A stretch of DNA of 64,000 bases from Chlorops oryzae (taxonomy: Eukaryota > Arthropoda > Insecta > Diptera > Chloropidae): contig CM035808.1 in NCBI GenBank assembly GCA_020466095.1, positions 72,595,188 through 72,659,187 of the forward strand. The letters are read 5' to 3'. The notes beneath the pieces were generated by a model that made no database searches, was not told where the DNA came from, and saw nothing but the letters and a program-made list of their open reading frames with translations. A program made the position numbers and the translations under genes. Shown in pieces: positions 54,050-64,000 of this stretch; position 1 is the stretch's first letter; the number at the start of each line of letters is the position of its first letter.

Positions 54050-54779
54050 CGCAAGGCAGAAATGACCAAATCTAAATTCTGTAAAAATATTGAAAGCTTG
54101 ATATCACAATTAAATTCAATACTAATTTCAACACTTAAGACACCAGCGGAAAAAGTAGCAATGATCAAATCGAATGAGATGATAGCCCTAAATGTGCGAA
54201 AGTGAGGCATAACAAATGCCAATAAAGCACAAACAAGATGATTTTGAAGGGGACAGTTTTTGCGTTTATACGTCGGTGTTATTTGCAAATACATACATTG
54301 TTAAAAACAGAAAAGGCCTTGTATTTAATTTGCGAATGACCCTATGCTATTCAGAACTTATTTTTGTCACAGATACCTGCAAATTGAAATTGAATTCAGT
54401 GTTTACACCCTCAATATCTCGACTTCAAAAATCTTTGTTTGCAAATAAGGTGTACGTTTAAACGAAGTTAGTGCTTGTTTTTTACAGTGCTATCTGATAC
54501 TACGTAAATTTGAAATCCAGAGTCATAAAGTGCACATACTTCGCAGCTGCGACCGTTATTCACAGTTTATCTTATTTTTGCTGATGCAAGGAAGATGAGC
54601 TTGTACCTAGCAGATGGTTGGATGGATATAGCTACCGTAGCCTGTGTGTCTGTTGTTTTTATCCACATTTGATTCCCTTTGCTCTATAGCCACTATTGAC
54701 GTGTCGTTAACTTTGTCATTTGAAGATTTAGTTTGTTCTAAGTGTAATAAAATATAATGTTTTTTGGGGCACTAAGACC
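54050..54779. other. No recognised gene
   Basis: Weak frames on both strands, none with a domain. One plus frame (53990-54205) ends LNSILISTLKTPAEKVAM and might be an old fragment, but nothing supports it. Confidence 0.4.
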
Positions 54780-56334
54780 AAGATTTGGCTGAGCAGTTTT
54801 TTGATTGATGGTCGTGTTTTAAGCAGTGGACACACAGCTTGTCGTTTAGTGTCCATGTAAGTCGTTCTGTTAGAGACATTGTTAAGAATTTTCCCCGCAC
54901 GCCTAGGAGTTGGTTGCTGTAGCCGACGTTGCTACATTCGCCTTTTCCTTACCCCCAACGGCTTCCAGAGCTTGAAACCGAAGTTCTATTTAAAATTTAA
55001 GCAAATGTTGTGTTTAGGTTTAAGCAAGATTTGAATGAAGATTCAAATAGAATATGGCTTTTTAAATCCAATTTTTAAACTAAAATATGTAGCAGGAGAG
55101 GACTGCATTGATTGGTATCAACACCTATGTTCTGTAATGCAAGTAAACTTTCATGTATGGTGTCATGAAAATTGCATACGCCGTTTTTCTCAGGTGTTTA
55201 GTTTTTAAGCTCCACAATCTTTTCAATAATGAAGCCAGCACGCATTCGCTTGTTGTTGAAACGGTCTTCTAGAGTTGTCCATGCTGGTGTAAAGATTTGT
55301 TCTGTAAGGTTTAGATGCCGTATCAAGCTCTCTGCTTCTCTAGTGAGGGTGATTTTAAAATACCTCATTTTCTGTATGTCCTGAGGAAATGTTATCTCAG
55401 GGCGGCAGCGTGAAGGTGTCTTGGTTTCCTTTAGCAAGTTGCTGAAAGATGTTAGTTTTTGATGATCTGCACTCTCGATATTTACAAATTCATGGATGTT
55501 GTATCCCTATTGTGTAAGATCATCGAAATATTGATAATTTTCAAAGTGTGCAGTTTTAATTAAGTTATAGAGTTAATTTGTTGCATTAGTTCCAAGTTCT
55601 GGAGACTCGTTCACTGCTGGAACTTGAAGCAGTTTCGAAAGGGAAGACATCATTGCTTGTTGCTTCTATATCAAAGGTCTGATATCAGTTGTAGAATGCC
55701 GGTTGTCGTTTTTAATAATTGTTGGATTTGACGTAGGAACAATTTTTGTATTGTTCCTGAGCGCTAAAGTCTTAAAGTCCAATAAAGCTTTTTCTAATTG
55801 CTCTTTAAATTTTTCCACCAGCTCAAGTGTTTAGGCTTAGTCGTCTTTAGTGAAGTTATCATAATTGAGTGAAACCTAAGTGAATGTTGTTGTCCACGAG
55901 CTCAAACCGCTGTTACGCACTGTGTTTGATTGGTGCGTTTGTGGAATTGATAGTGGGTCTTTTTTGGTAATTACGGATGATGGTTTTAATGTCTTCCGTA
56001 TTAATATTTTGTTCCACCTTCAATTGCTTAAACTCTTCCATTATATTGTTTATGAAATACGTTTGTTTGTTGATCTGTAGATTAATGGTAGTAGTCCTTC
56101 TTTATATGTAGACAGGATCTGCTATAATATCCGATGTCCAGCTTTTGATTGCCCTCCAAGGTGGAAATTGCTGCTTAACAGTTACTCGAGCTGAATGAGT
56201 TTTGACTTCGGTACGAGAAAACGATTTTATTTGCGATAAACTTAATATGAATTTAATTTTCAAACTGGAGTGTATATTTCTGAAATCTACATCCATTTTT
56301 TCGCGTGTATTGACGACAAAACTCAAAAAGAATT
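54780..56334 (-). pseudogene. BEL/Pao element E, gag fragment
   Basis: Minus strand downstream of a primer-binding site. A frame at 55198-55437 has REAESLIRHLNLTEQIF, AWTTLEDRFNNKRMRAGF, the conserved BEL Gag pattern GEA..L......Y..AW..L..RY...R. More N-terminal pieces (55600-56326) are broken by stops. A poor cysteine region near 54800-54870 may be the knuckles. Pol is absent. Confidence 0.65.
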
Positions 56335-56351
56335 CCCTGTCGGGGTCACCA
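56335..56351 (-). other. Primer-binding site of element E
   Basis: TGGTGACCCCGACAGGG on the minus strand, directly after the LTR. TGGTGACCCCGAC is a known BEL-type site. Confidence 0.65.
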
Positions 56352-56618
56352 TGATTAAATGCTCAAACAAATTGAAATACCTTAATACCACTCAGCACAT
56401 AAACTGCAGATATAACTGATTTTATTTGTACCAAATAGCACATTAACCGCTGATACTCGCGTTTAAATCAATTAAATTGATAAACACAAGTCAAAGAACT
56501 GTATTTGAATTTTATTAACAATCTTCGTTTTTGTAATACAAATATTATTGCTAAGTAATCAATATCAAATAATTGCAAATGATATCAAATTCAATAATTT
56601 AACTCAATGTTGCTAACA
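56352..56618 (-). repeat. 5' LTR of element E
   Basis: 267 bp on the minus strand, TGTTAGCAACATTG...TTTAATCA, with TG...CA ends and a primer-binding site abutting. No partner LTR in the window. Confidence 0.6.
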
Positions 56619-57440
56619 ACCAATTATTTTGCATACCGAAAAAAAGGAGGAATGGCATGGCCAATCAAAATATACCACCCTAAATGAATTTATTAATGTT
56701 CTACTTCTCATTCTCACAATCTCGATCTTCATTTCAATTTGTCCGTTTGTTTATGGTGCAGCGAGTAGTCCAGTTAAGCAAATCATCTTCAAAGTTACTG
56801 CAGAGTGGATATGAAGTTTGAATATATGTTTTCATAGTTCATTGATATGAATGCACTCCATATCTTTACAAAAAAACTTTTGGTTCGACTTGGTGTATTG
56901 ACGAGCATGCGAATCGAAAGAGCGTCGCATTACGCTGGCACAAAAGCCAATGACTAACACCCAGCGGCACAAATTGACTTTATGGAATCGAATACTCCTC
57001 AAATATTTAGCAATCAGTATGCCAGAATGAATCGATTCCAAACCAGATCGCTTTTACATACACTGCATTGGAATATTCAGTTGCACTTTATCCTTTTTTG
57101 CTTTTTATAATTTGCGCGGAGATTCCAACTTGGGCCTTCTGACTGCTGAGCTTAAACGCTCTTCACTGCGTTACGCAAACTCAGATTAATACGCAACAAA
57201 TGTGAAATATCAATGTGCGAGGAATTTTCCCCGCTTTTACTGTGAGAAAAAAACTAAATTACTACCCTGATTACAGAATTAGCAAAAGTAATATTTTTTA
57301 AGTGTGCTTTCTGTAAAGCATTTTGTGGGCGCAACTCATTTATCAGTGCGATGCTGGACGTAATCCAAAATCTCTGGCTTTTCGATTTCTCTGGCTTCTG
57401 TGGCCATTTTTTTTTCTTAATACTATTGTAGTCTTGATTC
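56619..57440. other. No recognised gene
   Basis: A plus frame of 61 codons (56629-56814) contains one hydrophobic stretch (VLLLILTISIFISICPFV) but no supporting signals. The rest is unassigned. Confidence 0.35.
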
Positions 57441-58053
57441 TGTTGTGAGTCGTTTTAAACAGAGCTGCCGCTACGTCACACTCCAACGTCACGCTTCCAG
57501 CTGTGAGCAGGCAAAGCGTCAAAGCATATAAAAACAACCAAAACACAGCAGAGGCAAAGCAACAAATACATATTTCTTCAGCAAAGGGCTTATGCAGCGA
57601 ACGAAGTCTCGCCAGTGCAGCCAAACAACATAGACAACCAGTGGTACTTATGCAATCAACGCAACGCACGCAGGCCGTACCAAGACGGTCAGCAGAATAA
57701 CAAATGCAACGTCGGCATAACGGCAGGTGAAGATTGAAAATTAGCTGACGCATAATCAATATCAATAATTGCTAGATCGGCAATATTGGTCTATTTAAGC
57801 GACGCTTCGATCTATGGACGAGGACTTGGAGTTTGAAATCGAAAATAATAACAGATCTCAATTTTTGCGCACCTACTTCCGAGCCAGGACGACAAAGTGT
57901 GGATCTCATTGCTAGCTAGGGATAAGGTTAATAAAGTTAGCCAAAATAGGTTTGTTTAATTTTTACAGAATTTAAATAAAAAATAATTGAAAAATGACTT
58001 CAACGGAGTTTTCATTTCTGGTCTCCACTTAGACCTTTCCCCAGCACGCAACA
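57441..58053 (+). repeat. Solo-like LTR, same superfamily as 17730-18728
   Basis: Starts TGTTGTGAGTCG and ends CCCCAGCACGCAACA, 613 bp. It shares GCACCTACTT, GAGCCAGGACGAC and AAGTGTGGATCTCA with the minus-strand LTR near 18 kb but is shorter. No polypurine tract or primer-binding site is attached, so it appears solo. No flanking duplication seen (GATTC versus GTAGT). Confidence 0.55.
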
Positions 58054-58249
58054 GTAGTTATATAATATGCGGTACGACCATTCGTACTTTTTTTTTTAAT
58101 CTAAATATTTATTTTCAATTTCAAGTCTATAACTTCTCTCTGTTTGTACATATATATGCTTGTTGAAATTGTATCTAAGTCTAACAGTCTAAACAAGATT
58201 GAAAAACCATGTAAGCACCGTACTTAATTGCTTTTTGTTTTCATTTTAG

Positions 58250-58438
58250 AAAATGCGACCCAATGAATCCGCGTCTTATAACCAGCTAGCCTTCGAAAAC
58301 GAAAAATGGAAAACATTTGAAGAATCCATGACAGAAGCTGCTTTACTTAACGGTTTAAGTGAATGGTTGGATCGCGTTTTCGATGGATCAACGCAGAAGT
58401 ATTACATCAACTACTGGCCAAATTTTCCTGCAAAATAA
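58250..58438 (+). CDS. Probable terminal exon of a host gene
   Basis: A pyrimidine-rich acceptor TTTTTGTTTTCATTTTAG ends at 58249. The exon begins AAA ATG CGA in phase 0 and runs 62 codons to a TAA. The product is acidic and aromatic (FENEKWKTFEESMTEAALLN, GLSEWLDRVFDGSTQKYYIN), ending NYWPNFPAK. It is unlike any transposon protein I know. The phase matches the end of the exon at 10341-10723 on the same strand. From memory the GLSxWLDRxFxGxTxxYYINxWPxF ending recalls DnaJ-C16-like proteins of insects; unverified. Confidence 0.5.
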   Translation, partial: KMRPNESASYNQLAFENEKWKTFEESMTEAALLNGLSEWLDRVFDGSTQKYYINYWPNFPAK

Positions 58439-58960
58439 TTAATTTCGGGTTCAGCCCAAAACCTGATGCGCTTTCAATATATTTAAGCGGTCCTTACTTT
58501 AAGTAAAAATCTTAAACAATTCTCATATAAGCTTAAAAGTTCAATACCTTTTCGATTTCTCTCTAAAATTGGGATACATATGGGGCAAAACACGTCATGT
58601 GTACCACCGGAAAAATTTTTTCTCCCCGATTTCGATGAAACTTGGCACAGTTGTTAAGATGTAAGAGTACGTAAAATGTGCAGTGTAAATTTTAATTACA
58701 GATACGAGATACAAGGTGTCAAAAGTTTGATATTTGCTTCGAAGAAAATTTTTCATAGAATTACAATGGGGCTTAAATTCGAAGGGTATAGCACTAAAAG
58801 CATAGTGATTCTGCCCCGGAAGCCGATTTCAACTTTAGTTGTTTTGCTGTTTAGGTAAATGCAAAACATTTAATTTTCGGGAAGGTTTTGCTCTCGATCC
58901 CCAACAGTCCTTCAATATCCTTGATAAAGGTGGTTTTTAGAGAAAGTTTTAAAAAACTCA
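58439..58960. other. Downstream of putative last exon; no further gene
   Basis: Contains repeat-like non-coding sequence (CCGATTTCGATGAAACTTGGCACAG, a phrase frequent in fly repeats). No clear AATAAA close to the stop. Confidence 0.4.
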
Positions 58961-59700
58961 TATCTAAGACAACTATAAAGATAGAATTTTCATTCAAAAC
59001 CATATATATAGAAAATTACTCAGAAAATATTACAAAAATATTTTTCAGGTAATTTTGCTAAAACCAATACATGCTCCCGTGGAAGGATATGTATTGGGCT
59101 TTGGATGGCTGGTAATTTTTCAAAATGCAGGGGTGAATTCTTTTCCAGTTCCAGGTAGACAGGTAGATCTATTCTGTTCACTTTCGGGTTTTATTGCTTT
59201 GTTTACATATTTCATAGATTAGTTGTTTTGCAATTTTTATTTGGGTTAGATTTTTCAGTACAATTAGGGATTATTTGGACTGCGGTTAGATTTTTCTGTA
59301 GGATTAAGCAATTTTTTATTTTTCTTTGTTCTTTGTAACATAAATTCACATGATATGTCAATACGGAAAAATCATATTGATGCATAGCAATCACAAGTAT
59401 ACCTGAGAAGTATGAATTTTTTTTTTTACTTGCCATTTTTAAGGATGTCGCAGGCGCCTGAGCGTATTGAAACCCCAGCATACTTCATCCTGGTATAAAA
59501 TTCTATTTTCAAGGATTCTAATTAAGCTAGTTGCATACCTCGAACAACAACAAAAATTATCATGGGAAAATATCCTTCCACGGGAGCATGTATTGGTTAT
59601 AGCAAAATTACCTGAAAAATATTTTTGTAATATTTTGTGAGTAATTTTCTATATACATGCTTTTGAATGAACATTCTATCTTTATAGTTGTCTTAGATAA
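58961..59700. repeat. Inverted repeat with 130-bp arms
   Basis: Arms 58961-59090 and 59571-59700 are reverse complements with few mismatches (shared TATCTAAGACAACTATAAAG and CCAATACATGCTCCCGTGGA), separated by 480 bp of AT-rich DNA. The right arm's outer edge coincides with the Copia LTR at 59702, so the element may originally have extended further. No coding content. It could be a MITE or a fold-back end. Confidence 0.85.
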
Positions 59701-59701
59701 C

Positions 59702-60043
59702 TGTTGAAGTACGGCTTTCCTTATAATTGATCCTTTCAATTTGTCCCTGAAACTGAATCCTTTCAATGTGATTCAGTTTCCTGTGAATCCTTTCAATTGG
59801 ATTCCGTAACTCCTTAATAAAACACAAGTCCTGTTTTATTAAAGTTACAAGGTTTTTTTTTATTAAAAACAGGCTATGACAGAATCAATATTATATTAAT
59901 CACACACTATAATATTATATTTTTCTAGTTCCCTTTGAATATATATTTCTAAGACTCAATGAATGTTTGACCAGATATTATTTTTCAAAGATCAACACAG
60001 TGAAAATTAAATTTGATAAGAAGTTATTGAGATAAATTTAACA
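59702..60043 (-). repeat. 3' LTR of element F
   Basis: 342 bp, minus strand TGTTAAATTTATCTC...ACTTCAACA. It contains AATAAAAC near 59815-59840 and internal direct repeats of GAATCCTTTCAAT-like sequence (plus strand 59748-59805). Confidence 0.7.
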
Positions 60044-60053
60044 CCCCCTCTCA
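60044..60053 (-). other. Polypurine tract of element F
   Basis: TGAGAGGGGG on the minus strand directly before the LTR and just after the pol stop. Confidence 0.75.
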
Positions 60054-62185
60054 ATTAGATATTAATAAATTTCGAATTGATTCAAAACTTTTACAATCTA
60101 ATGACTTCGTAAAAACATCTGCAATTTGCTTTTGAGTTGGAACATATTCAATATTTAACAGTCCTTTCATAATGAGATCCCGAATGAAATGGTATCTTAT
60201 GTCAATGTGTTTTGACCTCTTGCATTCAATATTTTTCGCCATGGCTATGCATCCTGCGTTGTCTTCAAAAAGTATGAAGGGCTCCTTTGCATCAATCACT
60301 TGATACATCAATCACTTGATACAGATACCTTCTGATGCTGAAGTACTGAGAGCAATATATTCAGCTTCTGACGAAGAGGTTGCAACAGAGGTTTGTTTTT
60401 TACTACACCATGATACTGGACAATCCATAACAAAAAATATATAACCACTTGTTGACTTGCGGTCAATGGTACTAGACGCCCAATCTGCATCAACATAGCC
60501 TTTTAGATCCTTAGAGGTTGAATTTCTTTTATAACACAACTTGTATTCCATCGTTCCTCTCAAATACCTCAATATTCTCTTCAAAGCAATCCAATGTTGT
60601 TCACCTGGATTTTGTTGAAATCGGCCCATATATCCCACTGCATAACAGAGATCAGGACGTACTGAAAGCATTAAGTACATAAGGCGTCCAAGCAATTCTC
60701 TATATGGATTCGAAGTAACTTCATTTAGATCTGCAGGTAACAATTGTAAGCCTTTTTCCATTGGTGTATTTGAAGGCTTACTCCCGGCCATCCCATAGGA
60801 CTCAAGGAAATTCAAAATACTATTTGTTTGAGATAATTTCAAAACTCCTTCCTCTTGATTGTATTCAACACTGGTTCCCAAATAGTGTTTTAAAGTACCG
60901 CAATCAGTCATTTCAAATAAATTTGATAAGTCACTTTTCAGCATTTCAATATCTGAAAGCTTACTTCCAGCAATCAGCAAATCATCAACATACATTACCA
61001 GATACAAAATACTATCACCTCTACTACGCGTATAAAGACAATAGTCATGTGCTGATCGTTTAAAGCCCAGCTTGAGTAATGATGAATTAAATTTGGTATT
61101 CCAACAGCGTGGACTTTGCTTTAGACCGTAAAGACTTATTTGCAATTTTAGCACCTTATTCGGATCAGTTTTCATACCATCAGGAATATCCATATATATA
61201 TGCTCTTCAAGTTCCCCGTAAAGGAATGCAGTTTTTACGTCAAGATCATGGAAATGCATGGATTTGTTCACTCCAACAGCAAGGACGATTCGGATAGTTG
61301 ATAACTTTGCGACTGGTGAGAAGGTTTCCTCATAGTCAATACCGGCTTTTTGCATAAACCCTTTTGCAACTAGTCTTGCTTTGTACCGAACTTTATTTCA
61401 ACTTCCATCTTCCTTGATTTTGAATATCCACTTTGACTTCATCAATTTTACTCTCTCAGGTTTGTCAACAACTTCCCAAACTTCATTTTTCTTCATTGAA
61501 GTTAGCTCATCTGTGACAGCTGTCAGCCACTCTTCTTTATGTTTAGATATCATAATGTCCTCGAAAGTGTTGGGTAAGTCTGCAGATTCGTCATCATCAT
61601 AGTATGTTTGAAAAAGAGAATTTATATAGTCGGTGAATTTTGATGGAACAGTACGCAGCCTTTCGCTTCTTCTGAGCCCTTGAACCGGATTTTCATTTTG
61701 TTGAACAGAATGGTTTTCACTCGATGAATCTTCACACATATCAGAGTTTTTAATATCTTCGTCTGGGTCACCATTATCACCATCACTATGATCTTTATTC
61801 GACCCAGAATTTTCACTCACATCGTACGTAGGACTTTGATTGAAACTTTCCTCCCCCTCTTGTTCAACACGGTTTATGAAAATATTTGATGATTCATCCA
61901 CTGATTTACAGAAAGGAAAGTCAAATTCATTAAACTTTACGTCTCTACTGAAAATAATTTTATTGGAGTCAACGTCCCACAGCCGATACCCATTGGGGCA
62001 ATATCCAACCATAATGTACGATATACTCTTAGCATCAAATTTATGTCTCTTCTGGGTTGGTACCCAAGCGTACGCTCGACATCCAAAAACTTTAAGTTTC
62101 TAAACGTTAGGCTTTTTACCATACCACAATTCTGCAGGCGGTTTGTTACTAGAAACTGCAGTCGTAAGACTTCTATTGGTATTAA
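60051..62185 (-). pseudogene. pol: Copia element F: integrase C-terminus, RT and RNase H
   Basis: From 62185 downward: integrase C-terminal region with the GCRAYAWVP-type motif near 62055; an acidic linker 61398-62012; a stop at about 61396; RT 60312-61355 with DLDVKTAFLYGELEE, SLYGLKQSPRCWN and YVDDLLIAG; RNase H with DADWASSTIDRKSTSGY and SSSEAEYIALS. A 16-bp tandem duplication (ATCAATCACTTGATAC twice, about 60292-60324) shifts the frame; the last 86 codons continue in the frame 60051-60311 (LFEDNAGCIAMAKN, KHIDIRYHF, IADVFTKSL). RT and RNase H catalytic residues look intact. Confidence 0.88.
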
Positions 62186-62456
62186 GGGTTCTCATCTAAT
62201 AGTGAAAACCTGATATACTTTTACCCTCATATATCAACTGTCAAATTTTGTATGAAAGTAAGTTTCTGCGTTTTGCACTACGATATGGTAGCGCAAAACG
62301 TATATATGTATAAAGCGTATAAACTCATTTAGTATAAAATCAGCTGTTTTAACTTCACTTGCGCGTAAAATTTTTCGAAGGTGCGTTCATGCAACTTGCC
62401 GGATAAATTTATTCAAATGTCAGTTTTGCATGTTTTGCACTATAACATGAGAACCC
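62186..62456. mobile_element. MITE with TTAA target duplication
   Basis: 271 bp with inverted ends GGGTTCTCAT-T-ATAGTG-AAAAC, flanked on both sides by TTAA (62182-62185 and 62457-62460). TTAA duplication is the piggyBac hallmark, although its ends usually begin CCC. It interrupts the integrase of Copia element F. No coding capacity. Confidence 0.8.
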
Positions 62457-63606
62457 TTAATATAATTACTTGCATAAATGGCTTCTCCCCAGAGATATTT
62501 GGAGCATTAGCCTGGATTAACAAAGCATGAGCTTTTTCGGTAATTGTACGATTATACCTCTCTGAAACCCCGTTTTGCTGGGGTGTGTACGACATTGTCT
62601 CCAAAATTTGTATTCCTTCATTCTTACCAAACTTTCTCATTTCCTGTGATTGGTATTCTTTGCCTTGATCGATTGTAAGTTTTGATATCTTTGTGCCAAA
62701 CTTTGCGCTTGCAATGGCCTCAAATTCTTTAAATTTCGCGAAAACTTCAGATTTATTTGACAGAAGATATATCATTGAAAAATGAGTATAGTCATCGATA
62801 AATGTAAAAAAATAACGCGAGCCATCCCATGAAGCAGGGTAAATAGGACCGCAAACATCTGAGTGAATTTGTTCTAACGGCCTCTTAGATGTTGGTCTAC
62901 TACCTTTAAACGGATTTCGGCATTGCTTGCTTTGTGTGCAGGTTTCACAAAAGATACTTCTAGTAATATTATCAATGCCACTTACCATGTTATTGTTGAT
63001 TATTTCCTCCATACCTTGGTTACTAATATGACCAAATCGTTGGTGCCACAATTTTCCATTTTCATCTTTAGAAAGAAACGTACCTTGGTTGTTGAGTTTA
63101 AATCGGAATTGAAACAAATTACAGCAACGTTTTGCAATTGCAACCAGCTTTGTGCCTTTTGTTATGATTGCTCTTGAGCTTTTAAACTTGATGTTAATTC
63201 CAGATTCCACCATTTTGCTCACCGATAATAGATTTTCCGTAAATTCTGTACTGTATAGGACATTGTTTATTTTGATATTCATACCAGTATTATTTAAGCA
63301 TTCCATTGATCCAATTTTGGTCACCATAATATAATTATCAACTTTTGCTACAAAGATCTTCTAAGCAGGATTTAAAGTCTGCCATGAAGTCAAAGCCCAC
63401 TCATTTTTCACGAAGTGGTCGGTAGCTCCAGAATACAATGTAAATAGGATTTCCGACTCTGAGGACTTTGATTTCAAGTGTGTTGAAATTCCATTTGTGT
63501 AGCTAGCAATGAAGCTTATCCCTTTGTTACTAGTACTTTCAGCGACATTGGCAGCTTTATTACTCTTCACACGACACTCGGATTTTTTATGACCATACTT
63601 GCCACA
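62457..63606 (-). pseudogene. pol: Copia element F: protease and integrase N-terminal part
   Basis: After the zinc knuckle (CGKYGHKKSEC following a TAA near 63608), the protease signature near 63440 reads LYSGATDHF; the usual catalytic Asp is Tyr. A stop at 63361-63363 follows. The integrase frame 62440-63327 has WHQRFGH and CETCTQSKQ (zinc binding), catalytic HSDVCGP, TIDQGKEYQS and PQQNGVSERYNRTI, then is cut by the MITE. Integrase residues are conserved; protease would be inactive. Confidence 0.88.
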
Positions 63607-64000
63607 TTAATGGCACTTGCCTTGAAATCTGGATTTCTTTCCACCATAAAAAGCCGTTGTATTTTTCTGTTGTATCTCGCATTGTCGATTCTTCAATTTT
63701 ATTTCTTCTCCAAGTAAACGTGTTTTAACCATTGACATTGTTAATTCATTTTCAGATACATTCTCTAGTGCTGTTACCACAGCATCAAACGACGGAGGTA
63801 AAGTTATAAGTAATTGTGCAATTAAATCACCTTCAACCGGTTGTCCTCCAACAGTCTTCAATTCACGAATGAGATTTTCAAATTTTAAAATATGTGTATG
63901 CAAATCTCCACCCTCCAAGAGTTTCAATTGAGCCAATTGCTTCCGAATTATAGTTTGGTTTTGGTAGCTTTTACGTTCAAATGTTGTGCACAATGCATTC
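63607..64000 (-). pseudogene. gag: Copia element F gag C-terminal part
   Basis: Frame open from the window edge to a stop at 63607. It shows a typical Copia Gag pattern: LAQLKLLEGGDLHTHILKF, LLITLPPSFDAVVTALE and VKTRLLGEEIKLKN. The stop falls inside the CCHC knuckle, whose remainder is readable downstream. The N-terminus is outside the window. Confidence 0.85.

Larger units (their letters stand above)
59702..64000 (-). mobile_element. Copia-type retrotransposon F, decayed, cut by window edge
   Basis: Minus strand, order gag, protease, integrase, RT, RNase H, 3' LTR. Gag starts beyond the right edge. Disabling changes: a stop inside the zinc knuckle, a stop after protease, a MITE inside integrase, a stop before RT and a 16-bp tandem duplication in RNase H. 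Confidence 0.9.

Overview
The window looks like repeat-dense intronic or intergenic chromatin of a higher fly. A tephritid-like dipteran is my best guess, inferred from the mix of Jockey, CR1 and RTE LINEs, Gypsy, BEL/Pao and Copia LTR elements, and hAT, Harbinger, Tc1 and TTAA-type DNA elements. There are no bacterial features. Nearly all recognisable coding sequence belongs to mobile elements, and most of it is broken.

The only probable host-gene material is two plus-strand exons with good splice signals and compatible phase, at 10341-10723 and 58250-58438. If they belong to one gene, as I suspect, most of the window is a single intron of about 47.5 kb filled by nested retroelements.

Layout. 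1-5 kb: broken Jockey LINE pieces and unclassified repeats. 5.1-7.8 kb: a fold-back hAT-like element with an 8-bp target duplication, carrying two tRNA-like sequences. 8.4-10.1 kb: a second LINE piece abutting a decayed Harbinger-type element. 12.2-17.7 kb: decayed Gypsy element A, cut by a long LTR in the opposite orientation (17.7-18.7 kb). 20.1-30.2 kb: Gypsy element B, about 10 kb, with two 510-bp LTRs that I find differing at only two sites. 28.5-37.9 kb: a tandem duplication of about 4.7 kb containing the 3' end of B and part of a minus-strand errantivirus-like element C. 38-39.2 kb: the repeat-rich leader and probable LTR of C, which sits in a third Jockey piece (39.2-40.8 kb). Next come a 98-bp satellite, a CR1-like LINE (41.9-44.6 kb), BEL element D (44.7-51.7 kb, minus), Tc1 and RTE pieces (52.3-54.0 kb), BEL piece E (54.8-56.6 kb), another LTR (57.4-58.1 kb), a 130-bp-armed inverted repeat (59.0-59.7 kb) and a Copia element on the minus strand, interrupted by a TTAA-flanked MITE and running off the right edge.

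The outstanding item is element B. Gag has a coiled coil and five zinc knuckles. A textbook -1 frameshift signal leads into a Pol frame of 1,612 codons. After protease, RT, RNase H and a DD35E integrase, this frame continues without a stop into a protein tyrosine phosphatase domain of about 245 residues with an intact HCxxGxxR signature. The same Pol carries substitutions at two RT active-site aspartates. Downstream lie splice-like sites and a 147-codon frame that starts with a signal-peptide-like segment and runs through the polypurine tract into the 3' LTR. I know of no described Gypsy element with a captured tyrosine phosphatase, but could not search.
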